Positions 37,065 through 45,165 of a DNA stretch of 55,582 nt are shown one piece after another (position 1 is the stretch's first letter; each line of letters starts with the position of its first letter). This DNA is from Prochlorococcus sp. AG-402-N23 (GTDB taxonomy: Bacteria; Cyanobacteriota; Cyanobacteriia; PCC-6307; Cyanobiaceae). Below the pieces are notes generated by a model. The model made no database searches. It saw nothing but the letters and a program-made list of their open reading frames with translations, and had not been told where the DNA came from. The stretch is taken from assembly GCA_003216355.1 (NCBI GenBank), contig QCIX01000008.1:1-55582 (forward strand), read 5' to 3'. The position numbers and the translations under genes are program-made.

Positions 37065-37213
37065 TGGGTTTTGTTCTAAGTTTATTTAGAACTTCATCAT
37101 TAAAATTATCAGATCATAATACCTAATTTATGGTGTTGTAATAAAAAAAATTTATTATTTTGAGGATTTACAGAAATAGTTAGTTTTACAGCTGCATTAA
37201 TATAAACAACTGT

Positions 37214-37408
37214 TTATTTTTGAGGTCTAAAACCAGCAGGTTCTATCAACCTAACTTGGTTGCCTCTAGCGGTAAATTCTCTGCCTTGGTCACTTTGTAC
37301 GACAACTCTCCCACCAGACTTAACTCTGATGACTCTTGCACGAACCCATCCTAAAGCTGCTGATTCGAGGACTTTAACTACGTCCCCAGGTTGAAGATCT
37401 AACTCCAT
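37214..37408 (-). CDS. Picocyanobacterial hyper-conserved small protein (HCP)
   Basis: This is a 64-residue basic protein, rich in Val, Gly and Arg (MELDLQPGDVVKVLESAALG, then WVRARVIRVKSGGRVVVQ and FTARGNQVRLIEP). I recall it as the hyper-conserved protein of marine picocyanobacteria, known for near-identity across strains and for lying between tRNA genes beside rplS and gltX. The alternating beta-strand pattern with PGDVV at the start resembles a small SH3/KOW-like barrel, so RNA or ribosome binding is a reasonable inference. The gene looks clearly more GC-rich than its flanks, as expected for strong constraint. Confidence 0.88.
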   Translation of the reverse strand: MELDLQPGDVVKVLESAALGWVRARVIRVKSGGRVVVQSDQGREFTARGNQVRLIEPAGFRPQK

Positions 37409-37443
37409 CTTATGAAAAAATGATTTACATAATGTTGATCAAA

Positions 37444-37516
37444 CGCGTCGTGGAGGACTTGAACCCCCGACATCAGGTTTTGGAGACCTGCGTTCTACCA
37501 ACTGAACTAACGACGC
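37444..37516 (-). tRNA. tRNA-Trp (anticodon CCA)
   Basis: The reverse strand folds as a cloverleaf: acceptor GCGTCGT/ACGACGC, anticodon stem CAGGT/ACCTG with loop CTCCAAA (anticodon CCA), T arm GGGGG-TTCAAGT-CCTCC, discriminator G at 37444. No CCA is encoded. It lies between rplS and the hyper-conserved protein gene in the same direction. Confidence 0.97.
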
Positions 37517-37569
37517 ATTTAAATGATTATAAGCGCCTTTGTGACCAATAAGTTGATTAATTTACAACT

Positions 37570-38040
37570 TTATCGATCAAAGCGTTGTTTTACGCGAGTA
37601 GCTTTTCCTACTCTATCTCTCAGATAGAATAACTTAGCTCTTCTTACTTTACCTCTACGTTCAACTTTTAGAGAGGCAACCTGTGGACTATGTAGCATAA
37701 ATACTCTTTCAACACCTATACCCTGAAAGATTCTTCTAACTGTAATAGTCTGGTTGATGCCTCCATGCCTTTTTGCTATGACAACACCTTCATAAGGTTG
37801 CACTCTTTCTTTATTACCTTCTGTAATTTTTACTCCAACTTTAACAGTGTCGCCAACATAAATTTCAGGTAGTTCTTTTTTTAATTGTTCATCCTCAAAT
37901 TCCTTAATTAGGTTGGATGCGCTTAAGGTTTGCGTAATTTCAGAAACCATGTTTTTTTCTTCTTGTTCAACTGATACATCAACTGATGCTTCAGCTTTAG
38001 TAATGGTTTCTAATTCATTCTCTTGTTTCTCTGTGGCCAT
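37570..38040 (-). CDS. rplS: 50S ribosomal protein L19
   Basis: L19 sits at the 30S-50S interface. The 156-residue protein has a normal L19 core from about residue 43 ([23 protein letters not shown], then [43 protein letters not shown]). It is preceded by a Glu-rich extension of about 40 residues that bacterial L19 normally lacks. An internal Met at residue 31 could be an alternative start but would still leave an extension. It opens the leftward translation-related run. Confidence 0.96.
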   Translation of the reverse strand: MATEKQENELETITKAEASVDVSVEQEEKNMVSEITQTLSASNLIKEFEDEQLKKELPEIYVGDTVKVGVKITEGNKERVQPYEGVVIAKRHGGINQTITVRRIFQGIGVERVFMLHSPQVASLKVERRGKVRRAKLFYLRDRVGKATRVKQRFDR

Positions 38041-38072
38041 TTTGGTCTTTTTTATCCTACAAGTTTAATATC

Positions 38073-38381
38073 TTAACCTTTTGACTCACCTTTAGTAACC
38101 TTTTTGGTAAATGAAAATGATTTTGAAAACATTTGGAATCCCGTTATGAGCATCCATAAAACCCCAAGGGAATTTAATATTACGTATATTAGTTCTCCAT
38201 TATCTCCAAGCCATTCGCCTTCATGTAGAGACATTAACCAATGAACTTGTTCTCTTGAGTAACCTAATATATCTTTTGAAACCCTATAAATAAGGCCGGT
38301 AATCGAAGATATAAATAATGGAAGAAAAACCCAAGGCGCCAAAGCCTTATGAAATTGCCTAGAATTAAATAGAATTTTCAT
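38073..38381 (-). CDS. PepSY-associated membrane-helix protein
   Basis: This 102-residue protein has two helices. The first region, FHKALAPWVFLPLFISSITGLIYRV, matches the PepSY-associated transmembrane segment; WLMSLHEGEWLGDNGELIYVILNSLGVLWMLITG is the extracellular loop with a His-Glu-Gly motif and the second helix, as in PepSY_TM proteins. No PepSY domain itself is present. Role unknown. It is 32 bases upstream of rplS on the same strand. Confidence 0.75.
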   Translation of the reverse strand: MKILFNSRQFHKALAPWVFLPLFISSITGLIYRVSKDILGYSREQVHWLMSLHEGEWLGDNGELIYVILNSLGVLWMLITGFQMFSKSFSFTKKVTKGESKG

Positions 38382-38475
38382 TTTAGTTTATTTCCATTGT
38401 TATTGATAGATTTAAGATAGCCAAGACCTTAATGGCTATTTTGAAAATATTTACCTATTACTATTATTTATTCCA

Positions 38476-39315
38476 ATGAGACATTTTGCAGATCTTTTGT
38501 TAAATAAAAATAATTCCAAGGCTAATGATCAAGTTCCTTTTATTCAGAGGAGAAGAGGAATTGAAATAAAGTCTTCACGTGAAATAAATTTGATGAAAAA
38601 ATCTAGCAGGATTGTAGCAACTGTTTTAAGGGAAATTAATGACTTAATTAAACCTGGAATGAGCACAAAAGATTTAGATGATTTCGCAGAAAAGAGAATA
38701 AAAAGTTTTGGAGCTGTTCCAAGTTTTAAGGGCTACCATGGATTTCCTTCTAGTATTTGTTCTAGTATCAATAATGAGGTTGTTCATGGAATACCAAATA
38801 AAAATAAAATAATTAAAAATGGTGACTTAGTTAAAATTGATACAGGAGCATATTTAGATGGTTTCCATGGGGATAGTTGTATATCAATTTGTGTGGGAGA
38901 AGTTAGTGCAAAGGCTCAAAATCTTAGCGATGTAGCTTATAAAGCATTGTATGCAGGCCTTTCGAAAATCAAAGCAGGGAATACACTTCTAGATGTTGCT
39001 GGGGCAATCGAAGATACTGTTTTAAAAAATGGCTTTAGTGTTGTGGAAGACTATACAGGACATGGTGTTGGAAGAAATCTTCATGAAGAACCTTCGGTAT
39101 TTAATTTTCGGACTAAGGAGTTGCCCAATGTTGTCCTTCGTGAGGGAATGACATTAGCCGTAGAACCTATCGTTAATGAAGGGACTAAATTTTGCAAAAC
39201 ATTAAATGATAGATGGACCGTAATAACAAAAGATGGAAAATTATCGGCCCAATGGGAGCATTCAATAGTTGTTTTAAAGGATGGTATTGAAATATTGACA
39301 GATAGAGATTTCTAG
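38476..39315 (+). CDS. map: Methionine aminopeptidase
   Basis: This enzyme removes the initiator Met from nascent proteins. The 279-residue type I enzyme has the dimetal ligands in VKIDTGAYLDGFHGDSC (two Asp), HGVGRNLHEEP (His), VEPIVNEG (Glu) and QWEHSIVV (Glu). SSICSSINNEVVHGIP holds the substrate-pocket His. There is a short N-terminal extension of about 30 residues. It is convergent with the short-chain dehydrogenase gene, with 3 bases between the ends. Confidence 0.96.
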   Translation: MRHFADLLLNKNNSKANDQVPFIQRRRGIEIKSSREINLMKKSSRIVATVLREINDLIKPGMSTKDLDDFAEKRIKSFGAVPSFKGYHGFPSSICSSINNEVVHGIPNKNKIIKNGDLVKIDTGAYLDGFHGDSCISICVGEVSAKAQNLSDVAYKALYAGLSKIKAGNTLLDVAGAIEDTVLKNGFSVVEDYTGHGVGRNLHEEPSVFNFRTKELPNVVLREGMTLAVEPIVNEGTKFCKTLNDRWTVITKDGKLSAQWEHSIVVLKDGIEILTDRDF

Positions 39316-39318
39316 ACA

Positions 39319-40038
39319 TTAAGATTTGTACTTATAGATTATTTGGCAATACAAAAAATTAAAAAATTCTTTCAATGGGAAAAGTAGGTAAGTTAACGGG
39401 TTTGGACTAATTATTATTAAATAATTTTTTGAATTAGCTAAATCATACATTTTTTCAGAAACAAATTTTGGACTCATTATTCCAATAGGATTTAGTTCTG
39501 ATTTAAAAGGCCCTAAGATGATTTTTTTAATTATTAATTTTTTCTTTGTATTTTTGTCCAAAAGATTTTTTTTGAAAGAAACTAATTTTCCAATAAGAGA
39601 TTTACTAATCTCATATGATGGATTTAGGGCTGGTAATATTTCTGCTTCAGAGGTGTTTATCCAAATCTCTTTTTTTATTAGAGAATCATTGGTTAGAGCA
39701 ATTTCTTCAAATAAATTTAAAAATTTGAATTTGCTTAATGCATTTATCTCTATCGAGTTTTCATAATTGGAATTTTCTCTACTCAAATCATAGATACCAT
39801 GGTTCAAAATTAAAATATCTATCTTTTCTAATTGTTTTTTTAATGACGACTCCTTCCCACATTTCCATTTAATCCATTCATTTGGAGATTCAAGATTTGT
39901 TTCATAATTAGTTTTACTATGAGTAAATCCAATCACTTTATATCCTTTTTTACGAAACAACTTTGTTAACTCTTTACCTAGAGCACCTGAGGCTCCGGTA
40001 ATTCCTACAGTTTTTTCGTATTTGGTTGAATTTATCAT
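39319..40038 (-). CDS. Short-chain dehydrogenase/reductase family protein
   Basis: The 239-residue Rossmann protein has TGASGALGKELTKLF near residue 14, LILNHGIYD in place of NNAG, WINTSEAEI with the likely catalytic Ser, and YEISK as the YxxxK motif. Sequence after residue 190 ends in hydrophobic segments (PLTYLLFPLKEFFNFLYCQIIY), which may touch the membrane. The composition is very AT-rich (many Lys, Asn, Ile). The substrate is unknown. Divergent from the BioD/DRTGG gene across 166 bases of AT-rich, poly(A)-tract DNA. Confidence 0.82.
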   Translation of the reverse strand: MINSTKYEKTVGITGASGALGKELTKLFRKKGYKVIGFTHSKTNYETNLESPNEWIKWKCGKESSLKKQLEKIDILILNHGIYDLSRENSNYENSIEINALSKFKFLNLFEEIALTNDSLIKKEIWINTSEAEILPALNPSYEISKSLIGKLVSFKKNLLDKNTKKKLIIKKIILGPFKSELNPIGIMSPKFVSEKMYDLANSKNYLIIISPNPLTYLLFPLKEFFNFLYCQIIYKYKS

Positions 40039-40204
40039 TTTGCTTAATTTTTATTAGATGCCAATGAATTAAAATAAATTTACCAAAAAAAATTTACTAA
40101 AAAAAATTAATTTATTTTTTATTTGATTAAAACTCATAAATAAATATTTGTTTAGTTCTGAAAAAATATTATCTTGAACTTATGGTTAAATAATTTTACT
40201 AATT

Positions 40205-41314
40205 ATGAGCGATATATTATTAATTGGTTCATGTGAGCCATTTAGTGGTAAGTCTGCAATGGTTCTTGGGATAGCAAAAAGACTTTTACAGGACAAAAAA
40301 AAAGTACGTATAGGTAAACCGCTAGCAACTTGTATTGAACTTACTAATCTTTCTGCAATGTCCTATGAAGGATTAATAGATGATGATGTTAAGTTTATTG
40401 GATCTACATTAAATATCGAAGAGGAGAATTTAATTTCTTCAGTAGGATTATTGGATAATATTTCAGCTGAAAAAAGAATCTTTAATAAAGACTTACTCCC
40501 AGGAAAAGGGTTTGATCAAATTGAAGGTTTGGTTAATGATGATTTTGAAGGTCTAAATATTTTAGAGGCTGCTGGGAGTCTTCATGAAGGTATGATTTAT
40601 GGCTTAAGTCTCCCACAACTAGCTAAGGATTTAGATGCTGAAGTTTTAATTGTGAATTTATGGGAAGATTGTAAAAGCGTGGATGCATTACTTGATGCGA
40701 AAAAACAATTAGGTGAGAGATTAACTGGAGTTGTATTGAACGGAGTTTTGCCGCAAGAAGTCGAAAAAGTTAAAAATGAAATAATACCTTCACTTAAAGA
40801 TCTGGATATTGAAGTGTTTGGTGTGATGCCTAAATCACCACTTCTAAGAAGTGTCACCGTGGGTGAGCTTGTAAGAAGGCTAGATGCCCAAGTAATTTGT
40901 TGCCCTGAAAAAGATCAATTACTTGTTGAAACATTAAGTATTGGTGCAATGGGGGTAAATTCTGCAATGGAATTTTTCAGAAGAAGGCGAAATATGGCTG
41001 TAGTTACTGGTGCTGATAGAACTGATATACAACTTGCTGCTTTGGAGGCTTCGACTCAATGTCTCATTTTAACTGGTTTAGGAGATCCTTTGTCACAATT
41101 AATTCATAGAGCGGAGGAATTGGAGGTGCCAATTTTAAAGGTGGAATTAGATACTCTGTCCTCCGTAGAAATTATTGAACAAGCTTTTGGTCATGTCAGA
41201 ATACATGAATCAATTAAAGCTTCTTATGCTATTCAATTAGTCCAAGAGAATGTAAATCTAAAAAGAATTCTCGAAAAGATAGATTTTCCCTGCAATTTTT
41301 CAGATAAATGCTAA
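40205..41314 (+). CDS. BioD-like/DRTGG domain protein (phosphotransacetylase N-terminal-like)
   Basis: The 369-residue protein has an N-terminal dethiobiotin-synthetase-like P-loop domain (LIGSCEPFSGKSAMVLGIAKRL, P-loop near residue 13) followed by a DRTGG domain (about 210-320, GELVRRLDAQVICCPEKDQLLVETLSIGAM in pieces). These two domains form the N-terminal half of some phosphotransacetylases, but the catalytic PTA domain is absent here. A stand-alone nucleotide-binding or regulatory role is inferred; the ligand is unknown. It leads a rightward run with the SLOG-like gene 25 bases on. Confidence 0.85.
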   Translation: MSDILLIGSCEPFSGKSAMVLGIAKRLLQDKKKVRIGKPLATCIELTNLSAMSYEGLIDDDVKFIGSTLNIEEENLISSVGLLDNISAEKRIFNKDLLPGKGFDQIEGLVNDDFEGLNILEAAGSLHEGMIYGLSLPQLAKDLDAEVLIVNLWEDCKSVDALLDAKKQLGERLTGVVLNGVLPQEVEKVKNEIIPSLKDLDIEVFGVMPKSPLLRSVTVGELVRRLDAQVICCPEKDQLLVETLSIGAMGVNSAMEFFRRRRNMAVVTGADRTDIQLAALEASTQCLILTGLGDPLSQLIHRAEELEVPILKVELDTLSSVEIIEQAFGHVRIHESIKASYAIQLVQENVNLKRILEKIDFPCNFSDKC

Positions 41315-41339
41315 TTTCAAATAAAGTAACTATATTATT

Positions 41340-41852
41340 TTGAGTCGCTCTTTAGATCTGCCAGCAACTGAAGGCGTTGATGCCTTAGCTCAAGAACTTG
41401 CAAAACTCCAAGATAATGGGAAAAGGAGAATTGCTTTTTTGGGCAGTAGACACGTACCAGTTGTCGACATCCACTTAATTGAGTTGATAGCAAGGTCGCT
41501 AGCAGAGGAAGGACATAATATCCTTACTTCTGGATCTCAAGGTGTCAATGCAGCTGTTATTCGAGCTGTCTTAGATATTAATCCATCTTTATTAACTGTC
41601 TTATTACCACAAAGTCTTGATAGACAAATACCCGAAATTAAGGATCAACTTGAAAGGGTTATGCATTTGGTTGAAAAAAGTGAGAATGATGAATTACCTT
41701 TGCCACTTGCAAGCAGTCTTTGTAATCAAGAAATTATTACTAGGTGCGATCAATTAATATGCTTTGCCTTTCACGATAGTGAAACTTTGCTAAATAGTTG
41801 TAGGTGCGCTGAAGAAATGGGAAAAGTGGTTAGTTTGTTATTTTTCGATTAA
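41340..41852 (+). CDS. SLOG/DprA-like Rossmann protein
   Basis: The 170-residue protein has IAFLGSRHVPVVDIHLIELIARSLAEEGHNILTSGSQGVNAAVIRA (read in pieces), the pattern of the DprA/LOG (SLOG) fold, with a GSR loop near residue 35 and a SGSQG loop near 63. Annotation pipelines often call it DNA recombination-mediator protein A, but it is much smaller than DprA. SLOG proteins bind nucleotides or nucleotide-derived ligands. The start is TTG at 41340. It lies 25 bases after the BioD/DRTGG gene and 66 before yajQ. Confidence 0.75.
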   Translation: MSRSLDLPATEGVDALAQELAKLQDNGKRRIAFLGSRHVPVVDIHLIELIARSLAEEGHNILTSGSQGVNAAVIRAVLDINPSLLTVLLPQSLDRQIPEIKDQLERVMHLVEKSENDELPLPLASSLCNQEIITRCDQLICFAFHDSETLLNSCRCAEEMGKVVSLLFFD

Positions 41853-41918
41853 ATTAATCCATTTACCCTTATAAAAAGATGATTTATGCTAAAAATATTT
41901 AGCTTTTAATAATTTACT

Positions 41919-42416
41919 ATGGCAGAAAGTTTTTCATTTGATGTAGTTTCTGATTTTGATAGACAAGAATTAGTCAACACTCTGGATCAAGTAAAAAGGG
42001 AAATTTCTCAACGTTACGATCTGAAGGGCACAGATACCTCAGTTGAATTAGATAAAGAAAATATTTTTATAATCACCAATAGCGAACTAACCTTAAATGC
42101 AGTCAATGACATAATTAGACAAAAGGCAATAAAAAGAAACTTATCTCTAAAAATATTTGACTACGGTGAAATTGAAATGGTTAGTGGCAATAGAATTAAA
42201 CAGACAATTTTATTAAAACAAGGAATTAAACAAGAAATTGCAAAAAAAATCAGTAAAAATATTAGAGATCAAATAAAAAAAATCAATATAAGTATCAATG
42301 GAGAAACACTCAGAGTTGCTAGTAAGAGCAAAAATGATCTTCAATTAGCAATTAAGCTTGTTAGTGAATTGGAAGAGTCTTTGAACATTCCTCTAAAAGC
42401 AAATAACTTTAGATAG
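41919..42416 (+). CDS. YajQ family protein (UPF0234)
   Basis: The 165-residue protein is a typical YajQ: SFDVVSDFDRQELVNTLDQVKREISQRYDLKGT at the N-terminus, KQGIKQEIAKKISKNIRDQIKKIN in the middle and SKNDLQLAIKLV near the end. Family members have two RNP-like folds and have been reported to bind nucleotides, cyclic di-GMP in some Gammaproteobacteria. No diguanylate cyclase is in this window, so the ligand here is open. Confidence 0.93.
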   Translation: MAESFSFDVVSDFDRQELVNTLDQVKREISQRYDLKGTDTSVELDKENIFIITNSELTLNAVNDIIRQKAIKRNLSLKIFDYGEIEMVSGNRIKQTILLKQGIKQEIAKKISKNIRDQIKKINISINGETLRVASKSKNDLQLAIKLVSELEESLNIPLKANNFR

Positions 42417-42442
42417 GATCTTTAGTAGGATTTTTTTAAAAA

Positions 42443-42652
42443 ATGGCTGGTTATTCAGAATCTCTCATTAAATCATTGATTAACAAAGTAAAAGAATATC
42501 CTCGTTTTTCAAAAGAAGAAATAGAGAAATTTTGTTGGATGGCGGTACATGAGCATAAGCATGGTGCTTTACCCTCTGAATATGACATTAGGGAGATAGA
42601 TGAGGACCTTTATTTGAAACTTTTGCAAGAATTTAAATCAAATAACTACTAA
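42443..42652 (+). CDS. Hypothetical small protein, 69 residues
   Basis: I do not recognise this soluble helical protein. It has KSLINKVKEYPRFSKEEIEKFCWMAVHEHKHGALPSEYDI (in pieces), with one Cys, a His-x-His (HEHKH) and acidic C-terminal helices. The ORF starts with ATG 26 bases after yajQ and has protein-like composition with few Asn/Lys runs, so it is probably real. The HEHKH could bind a metal, but nothing else supports that. Confidence 0.7.
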   Translation: MAGYSESLIKSLINKVKEYPRFSKEEIEKFCWMAVHEHKHGALPSEYDIREIDEDLYLKLLQEFKSNNY

Positions 42653-42763
42653 TAAGTTTCTATATAGGGAATTAACAATTATTAAAAAAACATTTTAATT
42701 AAATGTCTTATTAATGCACTAATTAGTCTATTTAAATATGATTAACTTTAAATATAAAATTTA

Positions 42764-43567
42764 ATGTCAACATCCTTTAAAAATGTTACACCAACAGGCC
42801 CTGGTGGGACGGCAACATTATTGATAGTTTTGTCTTTTACGGGTTTTCTTTTGCTTACACAATCTCTTTTTGTTGTTCCTTCAGGACAAGTTGCAGTTGT
42901 TACAACACTAGGGAAAGTCAGTGGCCCCTCTAGGAGAGCTGGTTTAAACTTTAAACTTCCATTTGTCCAGTCTGTATATCCATTTGATATTAAAACTCAA
43001 GTTCAACCCGAAAAATTTGAAACTTTAACTAAAGATCTTCAAGTTATAAGGGCTACAGCTACTGTTAAGTATTCAGTAAAGCCTAACGAAGCAGGAAGGA
43101 TTTTCGCAACAATTGCAAGCAGAAATAGCGATGTTTATCAGAAAATTGTTCAGCCATCTTTGCTTAAAGCTCTTAAATCAGTCTTTTCTCAATATGAACT
43201 AGAAACAATTGCTACTGAATTCGCAGTGATTTCTGAGAAAGTAGGCGATACTGTTGCACAAGAACTAAACTCATTCGACTATGTAGATGTTAAAAGTTTA
43301 GATCTTACTGGATTAGAGATCGCTGAAGAATATAGAGCTGCGATTGAACAAAAGCAAATAGCTGGTCAGCAATTACTAAGAGCAAAGACAGAGGTTGAAA
43401 TTGCAGAACAAGAAGCCCTTAGATATGAGACATTAAATAGAAGTCTCGACGATCAGGTACTTTTCAAATTGTTTCTCGATAAATGGGATGGTAGTACTCA
43501 AGTTGTTCCTGGCTTACCAGGTTCAGAAGGAGGTACTCCACCAGTAATTGTTGGTGGTAGAAGATAA
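42764..43567 (+). CDS. SPFH/prohibitin family membrane protein
   Basis: The 267-residue protein has an N-terminal hydrophobic anchor (ATLLIVLSFTGFLLLTQSLFVVPSG) and an SPFH/band 7 domain (GQVAVVTTLGKVSGPSRRAGLNFKLPFVQSVYPFDIKTQ in pieces), followed by a coiled coil (AEEYRAAIEQKQIAGQQLLRAKTEVEIAEQEA). Prohibitin-like proteins form large membrane rings and can act as FtsH cofactors. It ends before a strong hairpin shared with hemL. Confidence 0.92.
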   Translation: MSTSFKNVTPTGPGGTATLLIVLSFTGFLLLTQSLFVVPSGQVAVVTTLGKVSGPSRRAGLNFKLPFVQSVYPFDIKTQVQPEKFETLTKDLQVIRATATVKYSVKPNEAGRIFATIASRNSDVYQKIVQPSLLKALKSVFSQYELETIATEFAVISEKVGDTVAQELNSFDYVDVKSLDLTGLEIAEEYRAAIEQKQIAGQQLLRAKTEVEIAEQEALRYETLNRSLDDQVLFKLFLDKWDGSTQVVPGLPGSEGGTPPVIVGGRR

Positions 43568-43595
43568 TTATTTAGAAATAATCTTTCTAAAGTTT

Positions 43596-43640
43596 TAATC
43601 ATTTACTTATTTTCTTTAAGAAAAGACGAGTAAATGATTA
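43596..43640. terminator. Strong hairpin between the convergent SPFH and hemL genes
   Basis: TAATCATTTACT (43596-43607) pairs perfectly with AGTAAATGATTA (43629-43640). The loop contains a nested smaller hairpin (TTTTC...GAAAA). Rightward it is followed by seven T bases at 43641-43647, so it is a good intrinsic terminator for the SPFH gene; leftward the T run is poorer. The right arm contains the hemL stop codon. Confidence 0.82.
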
Positions 43641-44939
43641 TTTTTTTATTGCATTGAAAGATTCGTCAAAAGCCTCGATAGTTTTATCAATTTCTTCTTC
43701 GCTGTGAGCTAGTGATGTGAAACCAGCTTCGAAGGGACTTGGCGCTAGATAAATTCCTCGTCGAAGCATTTCTCTATGCAACTTACCAAAAAGTTCGGTA
43801 TCATTTGTTTTGGCTTCGTCAAAGTTCCTAACTGGCCCATCGCATAAGAAAAATCCAAACATAGCACTTACACTTCCACCATTGATAGCGATACCGTTAT
43901 TTTCTGCAGACTGAATTATTCCTTCAATTAATCTAGAAGTTGTTAAATCAAGTTTATTGTACGTACCATCTTGTTTGAGTAGTTCAAGAGTTTTTATTCC
44001 AGCAGTCATTGCAAGAGGATTACCGCTCAAAGTACCTGCTTGGTATACCGGTCCTGAAGGTGCCACCATTGACATTATTTCTTTCTTGCCTCCATAAGCT
44101 CCAACTGGTAACCCTCCACCAATTACTTTCCCAAGGGTGGTTAAATCAGGAGTAACCCCAAACTTTTCTTGAGCGCCTCCATAACTTATTCTGAATCCAG
44201 TCATTACTTCGTCAAAAACTAATAAGGATCCATTCTCAGTGGTTAATTCCCTTAATCCTTCCAAGAATCCAGGTTCTGGAGTAATAAATCCAGCATTACC
44301 AACGATAGGCTCGAGTATAACCCCCGAAATGGCATCTGGATTTTCAGAAAATAATTTTTTTACCGCTTCAAGGTCATTGTAGGGTGCAGTAAGTGTATTG
44401 GCAGTTGTTGTCCGTGGAACACCTGGAGAATCTGGTAAACCTAGAGTGGCTACACCAGATCCTGCTTTCACTAAAAACATATCCGCATGACCGTGATAGC
44501 AACCGTCAAATTTAATAACTTTATCTCTTCCAGTGAATGCTCGCATGAGTCTCAAAACAGCCATGCATGCTTCAGTTCCACTATTAACAAATCTAACCAT
44601 TTCTACAGATGGGACTGCATCTATTACCATTTCAGCAAGTTTGTTCTCTAGAACGCATGGAGCACCAAAGCTAGTGCCTTTCTCAATTGCTTCCTGTAAT
44701 GCCGTCGTAACTTCAGGGTGGGCATGCCCACATATAGCCGGCCCCCAGCTTCCTATATAGTCAATATATCTATTTCCATCAATATCCCATGCAAAGGGAC
44801 CTTTGACTCTATCAAAAACGATTGGCTGGCCACCTACAGATTTAAAAGCTCTTACTGGAGAGCTAACTCCTCCTGGCATTAGTTGTTGGGCTGCAGAGAA
44901 AATTTCTTCAGATTTTGTGTAATTTAATATGTCAGTCAC
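43638..44939 (-). CDS. hemL: Glutamate-1-semialdehyde 2,1-aminomutase
   Basis: This is the last step of the C5 route to 5-aminolevulinate, the precursor of chlorophyll, heme and corrins. The 433-residue class III aminotransferase-fold enzyme has [12 protein letters not shown] near the N-terminus, the PLP-binding FDEVMTGFR and the Schiff-base Lys in [17 protein letters not shown]. The start is GTG at 44939. It forms a chain with gltX (35533) and hemC (54927) in the same pathway, though the genes are dispersed. Its stop codon lies in the shared terminator. Confidence 0.97.
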   Translation of the reverse strand: MTDILNYTKSEEIFSAAQQLMPGGVSSPVRAFKSVGGQPIVFDRVKGPFAWDIDGNRYIDYIGSWGPAICGHAHPEVTTALQEAIEKGTSFGAPCVLENKLAEMVIDAVPSVEMVRFVNSGTEACMAVLRLMRAFTGRDKVIKFDGCYHGHADMFLVKAGSGVATLGLPDSPGVPRTTTANTLTAPYNDLEAVKKLFSENPDAISGVILEPIVGNAGFITPEPGFLEGLRELTTENGSLLVFDEVMTGFRISYGGAQEKFGVTPDLTTLGKVIGGGLPVGAYGGKKEIMSMVAPSGPVYQAGTLSGNPLAMTAGIKTLELLKQDGTYNKLDLTTSRLIEGIIQSAENNGIAINGGSVSAMFGFFLCDGPVRNFDEAKTNDTELFGKLHREMLRRGIYLAPSPFEAGFTSLAHSEEEIDKTIEAFDESFNAIKK

Positions 44940-45165
44940 AATTTAGCTAAATGATGTTTTAAGAAAAATCTTGTCATGTTCTAAATTAGAAATAAGTAAA
45001 AATTTTGTCAATCAGATTGAAATTCTACATTATGATATTTTTATTGCGATAGTTTGGATTGTAAATTATTAATTTTAAAGAAATAATGATAAAAAACAAT
45101 CATCTTTTAGATAACTCTTTATTAATAAGCGTTTTCAGGCATTAAAGAAATTCAATTTATTTTAT
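44940..45165. other. Intergenic region between hemL and xth, nothing recognised
   Basis: These 226 bases are the longest gene-free stretch. They lie upstream of hemL and downstream of xth, so hemL control signals are expected. I see no tRNA, stable hairpin or convincing ORF; the only ATG frame is 18 codons long. Confidence 0.5.

Noticed and set aside
36991..37516. tRNA pair considered as a mobile-element insertion point
   Set aside because: The interval between the tRNAs holds only the conserved small protein; no integrase or duplicated tRNA 3' end is visible.
40039..40204. Poly(A)-rich intergenic DNA considered as an attachment site or island border at a divergent gene pair
   Set aside because: No direct repeats flanking a cargo, no integrase, no tRNA nearby; it is an ordinary AT-rich promoter region.
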